Below are positions 7,698 through 12,470 of a stretch of 33,533 nucleotides of DNA, one piece after another (positions within the stretch are counted from its first letter, which is position 1; every line of letters starts with the position of its first letter). The notes below the pieces were generated by a model. It was not told the DNA's origin and ran no database searches. It saw only the letters and a program-made list of their open reading frames with translations. The stretch is from Bacillota bacterium (GTDB lineage: Bacteria > Bacillota > Clostridia > Oscillospirales > Acutalibacteraceae): the NCBI GenBank assembly GCA_023401495.1, contig JAEXDU010000111.1, positions 1-33,533 of the forward strand, written 5' to 3'. A program made the position numbers and the translations under genes.

Positions 7698-7931
7698 ATG
7701 GAAATCCCAAAAGGCCACTATATTTTTGGTACCGTAAAGGTGGGGGAACGCGGGCAGATCATTATCCCGAAGGACGCGCGCGAGGTGTTCGGGATTCAGG
7801 CGGGCGATACCCTGATCGTTCTGGGCGACGAAAAGTGGGGGATCGCCGTGACGAAAGCGGATGTACTGCAAAAGCACGCCGGTGAAATATTTGAGAAGAT
7901 AGAGGAGACCTCGAATGATGAAAGCGTTTGA
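7698..7931 (+). CDS. AbrB/SpoVT-type DNA-binding regulator
   Basis: A 77-aa swapped-hairpin DNA-binding protein. The SpoVT-AbrB domain is residues ~8-52 (GTVKVGERGQIIIPKDAREV, then FGIQAGDTLIVLGDE), followed by a short charged C-terminus. Members act as dimeric or tetrameric transition-state regulators or antitoxins. The start is ATG 7698 with GAGGTG at 7686-7691; an in-frame GTG at 7689 overlaps that ribosome site. Its end overlaps the next gene by 17 bases, so the two are cotranscribed and probably functionally linked. No toxin-like gene is adjacent, so it is unlikely to be an antitoxin. Confidence 0.88.
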   Translation: MEIPKGHYIFGTVKVGERGQIIIPKDAREVFGIQAGDTLIVLGDEKWGIAVTKADVLQKHAGEIFEKIEETSNDESV

Positions 7932-8544
7932 GTCAACGAATCTTCCGTTTTTGCGGGAAGATTGTGAGAAGGAATTCGCCGATCCCATGGGAACCCGTAT
8001 TTATGGCAGGGCAGAGGAGCTGTATCACGAGCTGGTGGCGCAGGCGGACGACAAAGGGAATCCCGCGATCGCGGAGCACCTGCGCGGCAAGCTGTTCCCG
8101 GCAATGGCTTATTACAAGGCGCTGCTGGCGGAGGGCATCCCCCAGAGCGACGCGCTGGCCGCCGTCCGGCGCGAAACGCAGAAAGCCGCGCTGATCAAGA
8201 AAGAGAGCAGCGCCCAGATGGCGCGCATCCCGTTTGCGTTTCTTCTGTACCGCATGGGCGTAAAATCGCACATGAGCAAAAATTTCCCGGCGCAGGGCTG
8301 GGAAACGGAGTGGGTGAGCAACAGCGGAAGAGAAATCCACTTTAATCTGCACCGATGTCTGTATTGGGATTCCTGTCGGCAGCACGGCTGCCCTGAGCTT
8401 TGCACGGTTTACTGCGAGAACGACACCACGGCTTTCGCGGGGCTGCTGCCGAAAATCCGGTTTGAGCGCAGCGGAACGCTGGGGGAGGGCGCGAGCTGCT
8501 GCGACTTTCATTTCATCAACGGAACATACGCCGCACGCGATTGA
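7915..8544 (+). CDS. L-2-amino-thiazoline-4-carboxylic acid (ATC) hydrolase-family protein
   Basis: A 209-aa protein with the C-terminal pattern of the ATC hydrolase family: CLYWDSCRQHGCPELCTVYC, then LLPKIRFERSGTLGEG, then CCDFHF. It has an unusual density of cysteines between residues ~149 and 200. The founding Pseudomonas enzyme opens the thiazoline ring on the way to L-cysteine, but most clostridial members are uncharacterised and the substrate here is unknown. The cysteine cluster could equally bind a metal. ATG 7915 has GAGGAG at 7902-7907, inside the end of the abrB-like gene. No terminator is evident downstream. Confidence 0.7.
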   Translation: MMKAFESTNLPFLREDCEKEFADPMGTRIYGRAEELYHELVAQADDKGNPAIAEHLRGKLFPAMAYYKALLAEGIPQSDALAAVRRETQKAALIKKESSAQMARIPFAFLLYRMGVKSHMSKNFPAQGWETEWVSNSGREIHFNLHRCLYWDSCRQHGCPELCTVYCENDTTAFAGLLPKIRFERSGTLGEGASCCDFHFINGTYAARD

Positions 8545-8598
8545 CCGGCCGAATCCGCCGATCGGCGCCGTGTTCCCTGTCTTTGCGTGCCGTTCTTA

Positions 8599-8625
8599 AC
8601 TTTTTGAATCACAGCACATACCATA
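8599..8625 (+). promoter_or_regulatory. Candidate sigma-K promoter of the spore-surface gene
   Basis: AC at 8599-8600, 16 bases, then CATACCATA at 8617-8625. This matches the mother-cell sigma-K pattern AC-N16-CATAnnnTA. It lies 43 bases before the start codon of a BclA-like gene, which fits late sporulation expression. The motif is short and could occur by chance. Confidence 0.5.
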
Positions 8626-8668
8626 TGGTAGAGGAGGGCGATCAAAACTAAATAAAAAGGTGATAGTG

Positions 8669-9613
8669 ATGGCCAGTACAGTATTGCAGCTCCAAAAAAA
8701 CAGCGGCACCAATATTTTAGATAGCGGCAATTTTATCTTTGATCAAATCATCAGTTCGGTCGGGAATCTCGGTTATGATCCGGTGACAGGCGTTGTCACG
8801 ATTCCTGAAAACGGCCTGTATATCGTCGACTGGTGGGTGTCGATCCAGTCAACCTCCGGCTCGCCGGGCACGGCTGTTCAGCTGATCTCGGACAAAGGCC
8901 AGGTGTTTGAGAGCAACTCGCCCAATAAAACAGGCAATATGGGCGGGATCGCCGTTCTGAATATCGACGACGCTCCGGTTACTTTTTCACTGGTCAATAT
9001 GTCGAATGCAACGCTCTTTTTCTCCGGCACGATTTCATCGAAAGCCAACCTGCGGATTTCTGCCGTCGACAGCGGCGGCGGCGCGGCGGATAACAGCCGA
9101 TGCTTCGCGCTGGATCAGTTCGCCCATGTTCTGGAACAGATCGTAACGCTCTACCCGGGCGCGACAATGAGCCTTTTCTCCAACCGGCTTGCGACGATCA
9201 CCGGGCCGATCAATTCCCTGTACCGATCGCCTGACGCCGGGAGCATCCCCATGCTGCTGCTGGGGGACGAACCGGTCGCTTTCAGCATCGATAAAATAAC
9301 GGTTCTCTATTTCCCGGACAGCGTTTACGACAGCTCCATTACCTATTTGACTCCTCCCGATCCGTTCCCGCAGAACTGCGACACGGATCAGATCAAAAAC
9401 ATTCATGATTATGTTGCGGTGGGCGACAGCATATCGTTTACGACCGGCCCCACCACAAGCGCTTCCGGCGATATCACGATCAACGAGTACGGCATTCTTG
9501 TTTTTGCGGACGCGACCTCTATGATGCTTGTCGTGACCCCGCAGATTTTCTCGATCCAGAAGGTAACCGGCGCGGCGCGCGCAGATCATTCGATCTCCAT
9601 TTCGGTACAATGA
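8669..9613 (+). CDS. BclA C-terminal-domain-like spore-surface protein
   Basis: A 314-aa protein. Residues ~10-135 look like the C1q/TNF-like globular domain found at the C-terminus of exosporium glycoprotein BclA and clostridial relatives: the pattern is NLGYDPVTGVVTIPENGLYI, then VDWWVSIQS, ending in LRISAVDSGGG. The collagen-like GXY repeats and the N-terminal leader typical of BclA are absent. A second half (CFALDQFAHVLEQIVTLYPG, then a beta-rich TTGPTTSASGDITINEYGIL) may hold a second, diverged jelly-roll. There is no signal peptide, as expected for proteins assembled on spores from the mother cell. ATG 8669 is chosen with AAGGTG at 8657-8662; GTG 8660 overlaps that site. Monocistronic. 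Confidence 0.68.
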   Translation: MASTVLQLQKNSGTNILDSGNFIFDQIISSVGNLGYDPVTGVVTIPENGLYIVDWWVSIQSTSGSPGTAVQLISDKGQVFESNSPNKTGNMGGIAVLNIDDAPVTFSLVNMSNATLFFSGTISSKANLRISAVDSGGGAADNSRCFALDQFAHVLEQIVTLYPGATMSLFSNRLATITGPINSLYRSPDAGSIPMLLLGDEPVAFSIDKITVLYFPDSVYDSSITYLTPPDPFPQNCDTDQIKNIHDYVAVGDSISFTTGPTTSASGDITINEYGILVFADATSMMLVVTPQIFSIQKVTGAARADHSISISVQ

Positions 9614-9663
9614 GCGTCAGCAAAAAGAATCGTATCAGGTGTTTTTATGCGTATTTGTTTTAG

Positions 9664-9694
9664 TAAGCGAAGTCTTGGGCTTCGCTTATTTTTC
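9664..9694 (+). terminator. Intrinsic terminator after the spore-surface gene
   Basis: TAAGCGAAG pairs with CTTCGCTTA across a 7-nt loop, followed by TTTTT. Confidence 0.85.
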
Positions 9695-9725
9695 TGTTTC
9701 GCACCGATCACAGCAGGCACAAAAT

Positions 9726-9760
9726 GAGAGGATACCCTGATGTAGGGTATCCTCTCGTTT
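9726..9760 (+). terminator. Second hairpin terminator
   Basis: A perfect 13-bp stem, GAGAGGATACCCT against AGGGTATCCTCTC, with loop GATGT and a short T run. It insulates the RHH array from upstream transcription. Confidence 0.75.
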
Positions 9761-9775
9761 TATGTTTGGAAATTG

Positions 9776-9822
9776 TTGACAACTTGGAACACAAGATATA
9801 TAATTATCTTGCGTTCCAAGTT
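9776..9822 (+). promoter_or_regulatory. RHH gene 1 promoter with a -10-centred palindromic operator
   Basis: TTGACA (9776-9781) and TATAAT (9799-9804) with a 17-nt spacer. The -10 hexamer is exactly the centre of a 42-bp inverted repeat. The left arm AACTTGGAACACAAGATA is 9781-9798 and the right arm TATCTTGCGTTCCAAGTT is 9805-9822, pairing at 17 of 18 positions. The ribosome site follows at once. A protein bound here would block RNA polymerase, and the adjacent RHH protein is the natural candidate (inference). Confidence 0.85.
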
Positions 9823-9835
9823 AGGAGGTGGTCAT

Positions 9836-10018
9836 TTGGGGGAACGTAAGAAGCCGGGGCCTCATCCAGAGAAGCCTTTGGAGCATGACCTGAAAGTCAG
9901 GGTTGATAATGAAACTTTGGATAAAGTGGAATTTTGTATGAAAGAACTGAAGATGACCCGTTCAGAGGTTTTGCGAAAAGGCATTGATACTTTGTATGAC
10001 CAGCTCCAGAAAAAATGA
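9836..10018 (+). CDS. Ribbon-helix-helix DNA-binding protein 1
   Basis: A 60-aa CopG/Arc-like protein. After a proline-rich basic N-terminus (KKPGPHPEKP) come the beta-strand LKVRVDNE, helix A (LDKVEFCMKEL) and the helix-B segment MTRSEVLRKGIDTLYDQL, the standard RHH order for a DNA-binding dimer. The start is TTG at 9836, read from AGGAGG at 9823-9828; upstream in-frame codons would run into the operator. It is the first of four paralogues and the most diverged at the N-terminus, where PGPH replaces the GRP motif of the others. No toxin gene follows, so it is more likely an autoregulator than an antitoxin. Confidence 0.82.
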   Translation: MGERKKPGPHPEKPLEHDLKVRVDNETLDKVEFCMKELKMTRSEVLRKGIDTLYDQLQKK

Positions 10019-10145
10019 AAGGAAGCGGCGCTCACTCTCCAAAGCAATCGCCACTTCCCCAAAACCGACAGATGCCATAAGGCAAATGCAGCGTAAATAG
10101 TATAACATGCGCTGTAATTCCTTTCAAGCACTGTCGGGAACATCA
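10016..10145. repeat. Array repeat, full copy A (~130 bp, nested inverted repeats)
   Basis: Begins at the stop codon of RHH gene 1. The ends are TGAAAGGAAGCGGCGC (10016-10031) and a complementary GCGCTGTAATTCCTTTCA (10109-10126). Inside are GGAAGCGGCG/CGCCACTTCC (10021-10030 and 10049-10058) and CCGACAG/CTGTCGG (10065-10071 and 10131-10137). Copy D (10898-11029) is nearly the same. There is no T run, so it is not a normal terminator. It may be RNA-structured or a decayed mobile element. Confidence 0.85.
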
Positions 10146-10173
10146 TGAAAGGAAGCGATGCAAATTTATTTGA

Positions 10174-10190
10174 CTTTTGTATATCAAAAG
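10174..10190 (+). promoter_or_regulatory. Palindrome before RHH gene 2
   Basis: CTTTTG-TATAT-CAAAAG, 6-bp perfect arms, abutting the ribosome site of RHH gene 2. A TTGACT (10170-10175) is shared with the gene 4 promoter, but no well-spaced -10 follows. The gene 2 promoter may be damaged or use the TATATC inside the palindrome. Confidence 0.45.
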
Positions 10191-10201
10191 GAGGTGAACA
10201 T

Positions 10202-10378
10202 TTGGCAAACCCGAAAATGGGGCGTCCCACGGATAATCCGAAAGACAAAACGCTCTTTATCCGTTTAGATAACGAAAGCAGCGAAGCGTTAGAAGCCTAT
10301 TGCGAACAAGAGCGGGTGACAAAAGCGGAAGCTGCCCGGCGTGGGATTAAGAAGTTAAGGGATGACCTCAAAAAATGA
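10202..10378 (+). CDS. Ribbon-helix-helix DNA-binding protein 2
   Basis: A 58-aa paralogue with N-terminal KMGRPTDNPKD, strand TLFIRLDNES, helix A ALEAYCEQER and helix-B segment TKAEAARRGIKKLRDDLKK. The start is TTG 10202 with AAAAGGAGGTG at 10187-10195. An in-frame upstream ATG (10145, MKGSDANLFDF...) lies in the repeat and has a poor ribosome site. Helix A and the B-helix differ most from the other copies (AEAARRG in place of SDVVRKG), so its DNA contacts or partner choice may differ. Confidence 0.8.
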   Translation: MANPKMGRPTDNPKDKTLFIRLDNESSEALEAYCEQERVTKAEAARRGIKKLRDDLKK

Positions 10379-10420
10379 AAGGAAGCGGCGCGCACTCGTC
10401 AAAGCAATCGCCACTTCCCA
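10376..10420. repeat. Array repeat, partial copy B
   Basis: Matches the first ~45 bases of copies A and D, including the GGAAGCGGCG/CGCCACTTCC stem, then diverges. Differences from A and D fall mainly in the loop (10391-10399), while both stem arms are unchanged. Confidence 0.8.
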
Positions 10421-10463
10421 CATAACCTATCATAGCATTGTCGCTACAAAAGGAGGTGAGCCT

Positions 10464-10643
10464 ATCAGCGAACCCAAAAAGATGGGGCGGCCAACGGATA
10501 ACCCAAAAGATACGATGTTCCGGGTTCGGCTGGATGATAAGAGTGTACAACTACTGGAAGAATCCGCCGAATCGCTGGAAATCAGCAAATCGGATGTCGT
10601 GCGAAAAGGGATTGAACTTGTGCATGAAAGCCTCAAAAAATGA
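10464..10643 (+). CDS. Ribbon-helix-helix DNA-binding protein 3 (start codon uncertain)
   Basis: A 59-aa paralogue if it starts where its neighbours do, with MGRPTDNPKDTMFRVRLDDK, helix A QLLEESAESLE and SKSDVVRKGIELVHESLKK. The codon that aligns with the TTG starts of genes 1 and 2, correctly spaced after AAAGGAGGTG (10449-10458), is ATC at 10464, not a normal start. Alternatives are ATG 10482, 23 bases from the ribosome site but keeping the whole fold (53 aa), or a long N-terminal extension from ATG 10362 inside gene 2. GCTACA at 10444-10449 recalls the gene 4 operator, but no good promoter is visible. It may be translated poorly or be decaying. Confidence 0.65.
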   Translation: MSEPKKMGRPTDNPKDTMFRVRLDDKSVQLLEESAESLEISKSDVVRKGIELVHESLKK

Positions 10644-10670
10644 AAGGAAGCGGCATAAATTCACTTGACT
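10641..10670. repeat. Array repeat, short copy C joined to the promoter segment
   Basis: Starts at the gene 3 stop with TGAAAGGAAGCGGC as in the other copies. It then continues as AAATTCACTTGACTTTT, which is shared with the segment ahead of gene 2 (10145-10178). This shows that the intergenic pieces have recombined or been duplicated with the genes. Confidence 0.7.
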
Positions 10671-10702
10671 TTTCGTTGCTACAGGAATATAATTGTTGTA
10701 GC
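10665..10702 (+). promoter_or_regulatory. RHH gene 4 promoter with a -10-centred inverted repeat
   Basis: TTGACT (10665-10670), 17 nt, TATAAT (10688-10693). GCTACA (10678-10683) and TGTAGC (10697-10702) form an inverted repeat centred on the -10 box, followed by a further TACAGG. The geometry repeats that of gene 1, but the sequence differs. Confidence 0.75.
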
Positions 10703-10720
10703 TACAGGAAGGAGGTGCGT

Positions 10721-10900
10721 ATGTCGCAAAAGAAAATCGGACGTCCGGTATCGCCCGATTCCAAGCATACAATGTTCCGCGTTCGCCTTGATAATACATC
10801 AATGGCAAAACTTGAAGAATGTGCGAAAGAGTTGAAAATAACACGGTCAGATGTTGTACGCAAAGGAATTGAAAAGATACATGACGACCTCAAAAAATGA
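10721..10900 (+). CDS. Ribbon-helix-helix DNA-binding protein 4
   Basis: A 59-aa paralogue with KKIGRPVSPDSK, strand TMFRVRLDNTS, helix A MAKLEECAKELKI and TRSDVVRKGIEKIHDDLKK. It has an ordinary ATG start (10721) with GGAAGGAGGTG just upstream. It is closest to gene 3 in the strand and helix B. The frame also runs back in phase to ATG 10640 in the repeat (MKGSGINSLDF...), but the promoter at 10665-10693 lies inside that extension, making it unlikely. Copy D of the repeat begins at its stop codon. Confidence 0.83.
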   Translation: MSQKKIGRPVSPDSKHTMFRVRLDNTSMAKLEECAKELKITRSDVVRKGIEKIHDDLKK

Positions 10901-11029
10901 AAGGAAGCGGCGCTCACCCATCAAAGCAATCGCCACTTCCCACCCAACCGACAGATGCCATAAGGCAAATGCAGCGTAAATAGTATAGCACGCGCCGCAC
11001 TTCCTTTCAAGCACTGTCGGAAAACATCA
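10898..11029. repeat. Array repeat, full copy D (~130 bp)
   Basis: Second complete copy, with ends TGAAAGGAAGCGGCGC (10898-10913) and GCGCCGCACTTCCTTTCA (10992-11009), internal CCGACAG/CTGTCGG (10948-10954 and 11014-11020), and the same middle section TGCCATAAGGCAAATGCAGC. Differences from copy A are scattered single bases. It bounds the array on the right. Confidence 0.85.
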
Positions 11030-11046
11030 TAAAAAGGAGCATGTTT

Positions 11047-11367
11047 ATGATCATTCGGCAGCTGAAAGAAAATCAATATGAAACCCTCCGCAACTCCTTG
11101 CTGAAAACTGCGCAGGCCGAACCACTCAGCGCAAGCTATGTTGTCAATTTGACGGTCGATGGTGTAGAATATGCGGTAAAGCTGCAGTCGGAGCGGCATC
11201 ACAAAATAGCGGTTCTGCAGGCCCTGCGGATTGTGCGGCGGGAAAACGGCCCGGTCTTTGAGCTGATCACCAAAGGCAGTCTGCTGTCGTCCCTGATGGA
11301 ACTTCTGATTCACCAAAGAGCGGGGGAAAGCCCGCCGGCCCTTGTGGAAAACATTCACATGTTGTGA
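11047..11367 (+). CDS. Conserved-looking hypothetical protein, 106 aa
   Basis: Not recognised. It is a soluble, mixed alpha/beta protein with no signal peptide, membrane segment, cysteines or obvious motif; segments such as ASYVVNLTVDGVEYAVKLQ suggest a small beta-sheet followed by helices. ATG 11047 is preferred to ATG 11041, because AAAGGAG (11033-11039) is 7 bases from the former and 1 base from the latter. It follows the right-hand array repeat directly and lies 30 bases upstream of the acetyltransferase gene, so the two are probably cotranscribed. Confidence 0.6.
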   Translation: MIIRQLKENQYETLRNSLLKTAQAEPLSASYVVNLTVDGVEYAVKLQSERHHKIAVLQALRIVRRENGPVFELITKGSLLSSLMELLIHQRAGESPPALVENIHML

Positions 11368-11397
11368 AACTGAAATTGGGAAAGGAGCACAGGCGAT

Positions 11398-12018
11398 ATG
11401 CTGAGCATGAAAGAGCGGATGATTCGGGGAATGCCATACCGCGGCGATGAAGAGCTGTGGGAAGACATGCGCAAAATCAGAAAATTGCTGCGGACATACA
11501 ACAACACCGGGGAGGATGAATTCGAGTACCGCACGCAGCTTTTGAAAGAAATGCTTGGGTCGATTGGGGAACATATTTACATCGAACCGAACTTTCGCTG
11601 TGATTACGGCAGCAATATTACCATCGGGAACCACTTTTACGCCAACTTCGACTGCGTGATTCTGGACGTTTGCCCCGTGACGATCGGCAATCACGTTTTG
11701 CTCGGGCCGCAGGTCGGCATCTATACTGCTTCGCACCCCATCGACGCAAGGGTAAGGGCAGACATGCTGGAATACGGCAGCCCCGTCACCATCGGGGACG
11801 ATGTGTGGATCGGCGGTCACGCGGTGATCAACGGCGGCGTCGAGATCGGCGGCGGCAGTATTATCGGGTCGGGCTCCGTGGTCACAAAATCGATCCCCGC
11901 CGGGGTGATCGCCGCCGGGAACCCCTGCCGGGTGATCCGCGAAATCACACAAGAGGATGCGGCCTATTGGCAGAAACAAAGAGCAGAACTCGAGCAGGCG
12001 GCAGGTCTGGCGCGTTAA
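11398..12018 (+). CDS. maa: Maltose/galactoside O-acetyltransferase family (hexapeptide-repeat)
   Basis: A 206-aa acetyl-CoA-dependent sugar O-acetyltransferase with a left-handed beta-helix. The N-terminal Maa domain covers about residues 5-58 (ERMIRGMPYRGDEELWEDM...). The hexapeptide repeats run from about 75 to 185 (GSNITIGNHFYANFDCVILD, VTIGNHVLLGP, VTIGDDVWIGGHAVINGGVE). The catalytic histidine is in YTASHPID, and the ending GNPCRVIREI is typical. The substrate (maltose, glucose, galactoside or another acceptor) cannot be decided. A ribosome site AAAGGAG lies about 10 bases before ATG 11398; ATG 11407 is an alternative. It probably forms an operon with the 106-aa gene. Confidence 0.88.
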   Translation: MLSMKERMIRGMPYRGDEELWEDMRKIRKLLRTYNNTGEDEFEYRTQLLKEMLGSIGEHIYIEPNFRCDYGSNITIGNHFYANFDCVILDVCPVTIGNHVLLGPQVGIYTASHPIDARVRADMLEYGSPVTIGDDVWIGGHAVINGGVEIGGGSIIGSGSVVTKSIPAGVIAAGNPCRVIREITQEDAAYWQKQRAELEQAAGLAR

Positions 12019-12030
12019 CACCATACAGGC

Positions 12031-12077
12031 AAGCCCCCGTCACGGCCGGAGAAATCCGGCGGCGACGGGGGCTTTTT
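12031..12077 (+). terminator. Intrinsic terminator after the acetyltransferase gene
   Basis: AAGCCCCCGTC pairs with GACGGGGGCTT, with an inner GCCGGA/TCCGGC stem, followed by TTTTTT. Confidence 0.93.
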
Positions 12078-12288
12078 TGATCCTCTTTTCGGTCGAAGCG
12101 GAGTACCTTGCGGCAGGGCGTTTCGCGCCGCCTTTGTCCTTTCAGAAACGCATCAGGGTGATATATTTTCACGCTGTTTACAAGGAAATATTTTCCAAAA
12201 AGATTGAAAGAAAAACGCTTTGATAATAATGACTACTATTCTTTTATTTTGCGTGTTTAAGTTTGGTTCTTTTTGCGCCTGCTTCTAA

Positions 12289-12318
12289 TTGACACCGGAA
12301 ATATGCTCCCTGTATAAT
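12289..12318 (+). promoter_or_regulatory. Promoter of the chemotaxis receptor gene
   Basis: TTGACA (12289-12294), 18 nt, TATAAT (12313-12318). The preceding 12079-12288 holds nothing recognised. The leader is about 145 nt and has weak stems such as GCCG/CGGC near 12373-12396, but no c-di-GMP or other riboswitch signature. No flagellar sigma-D promoter pattern was found. Confidence 0.8.
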
Positions 12319-12470
12319 AAAGCTGTTAATATTTGGAATGTCGATTTTTGTCGAAGAAGAAATTTCAGCTTTGCCGAAAAAGGATTTTTTAACGGCTTGC
12401 TGCACACCCGGCGGTGAAACTGTCTGCCTTACTGTCTTAATAAAAAACACCTTTGAAAGGGAAGATTTGT

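Noticed and set aside
10438..10668. A 76-codon frame overlapping RHH gene 3 in another phase, with GTG 10456 near the ribosome site
   Set aside because: It would solve the start-codon problem of gene 3 only by abandoning the RHH fold; its translation shows no family motif.
9836..11029. Integron gene-cassette array (small genes each followed by an inverted-repeat element)
   Set aside because: The repeats lack the attC core GTTRRRY/RYYYAAC ends, no integrase is visible, and all cassettes would be paralogues, which tandem duplication explains better.
9836..11029. Toxin-antitoxin modules or CRISPR repeats
   Set aside because: No toxin-sized partner gene lies beside any RHH gene; the repeats are few, long, unequal and separated by genes rather than by uniform spacers.
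12319..12470. c-di-GMP riboswitch in the chemotaxis receptor leader (also considered at 24075-24257)
   Set aside because: The conserved GEMM-I and GEMM-II core sequences are not present in either leader.
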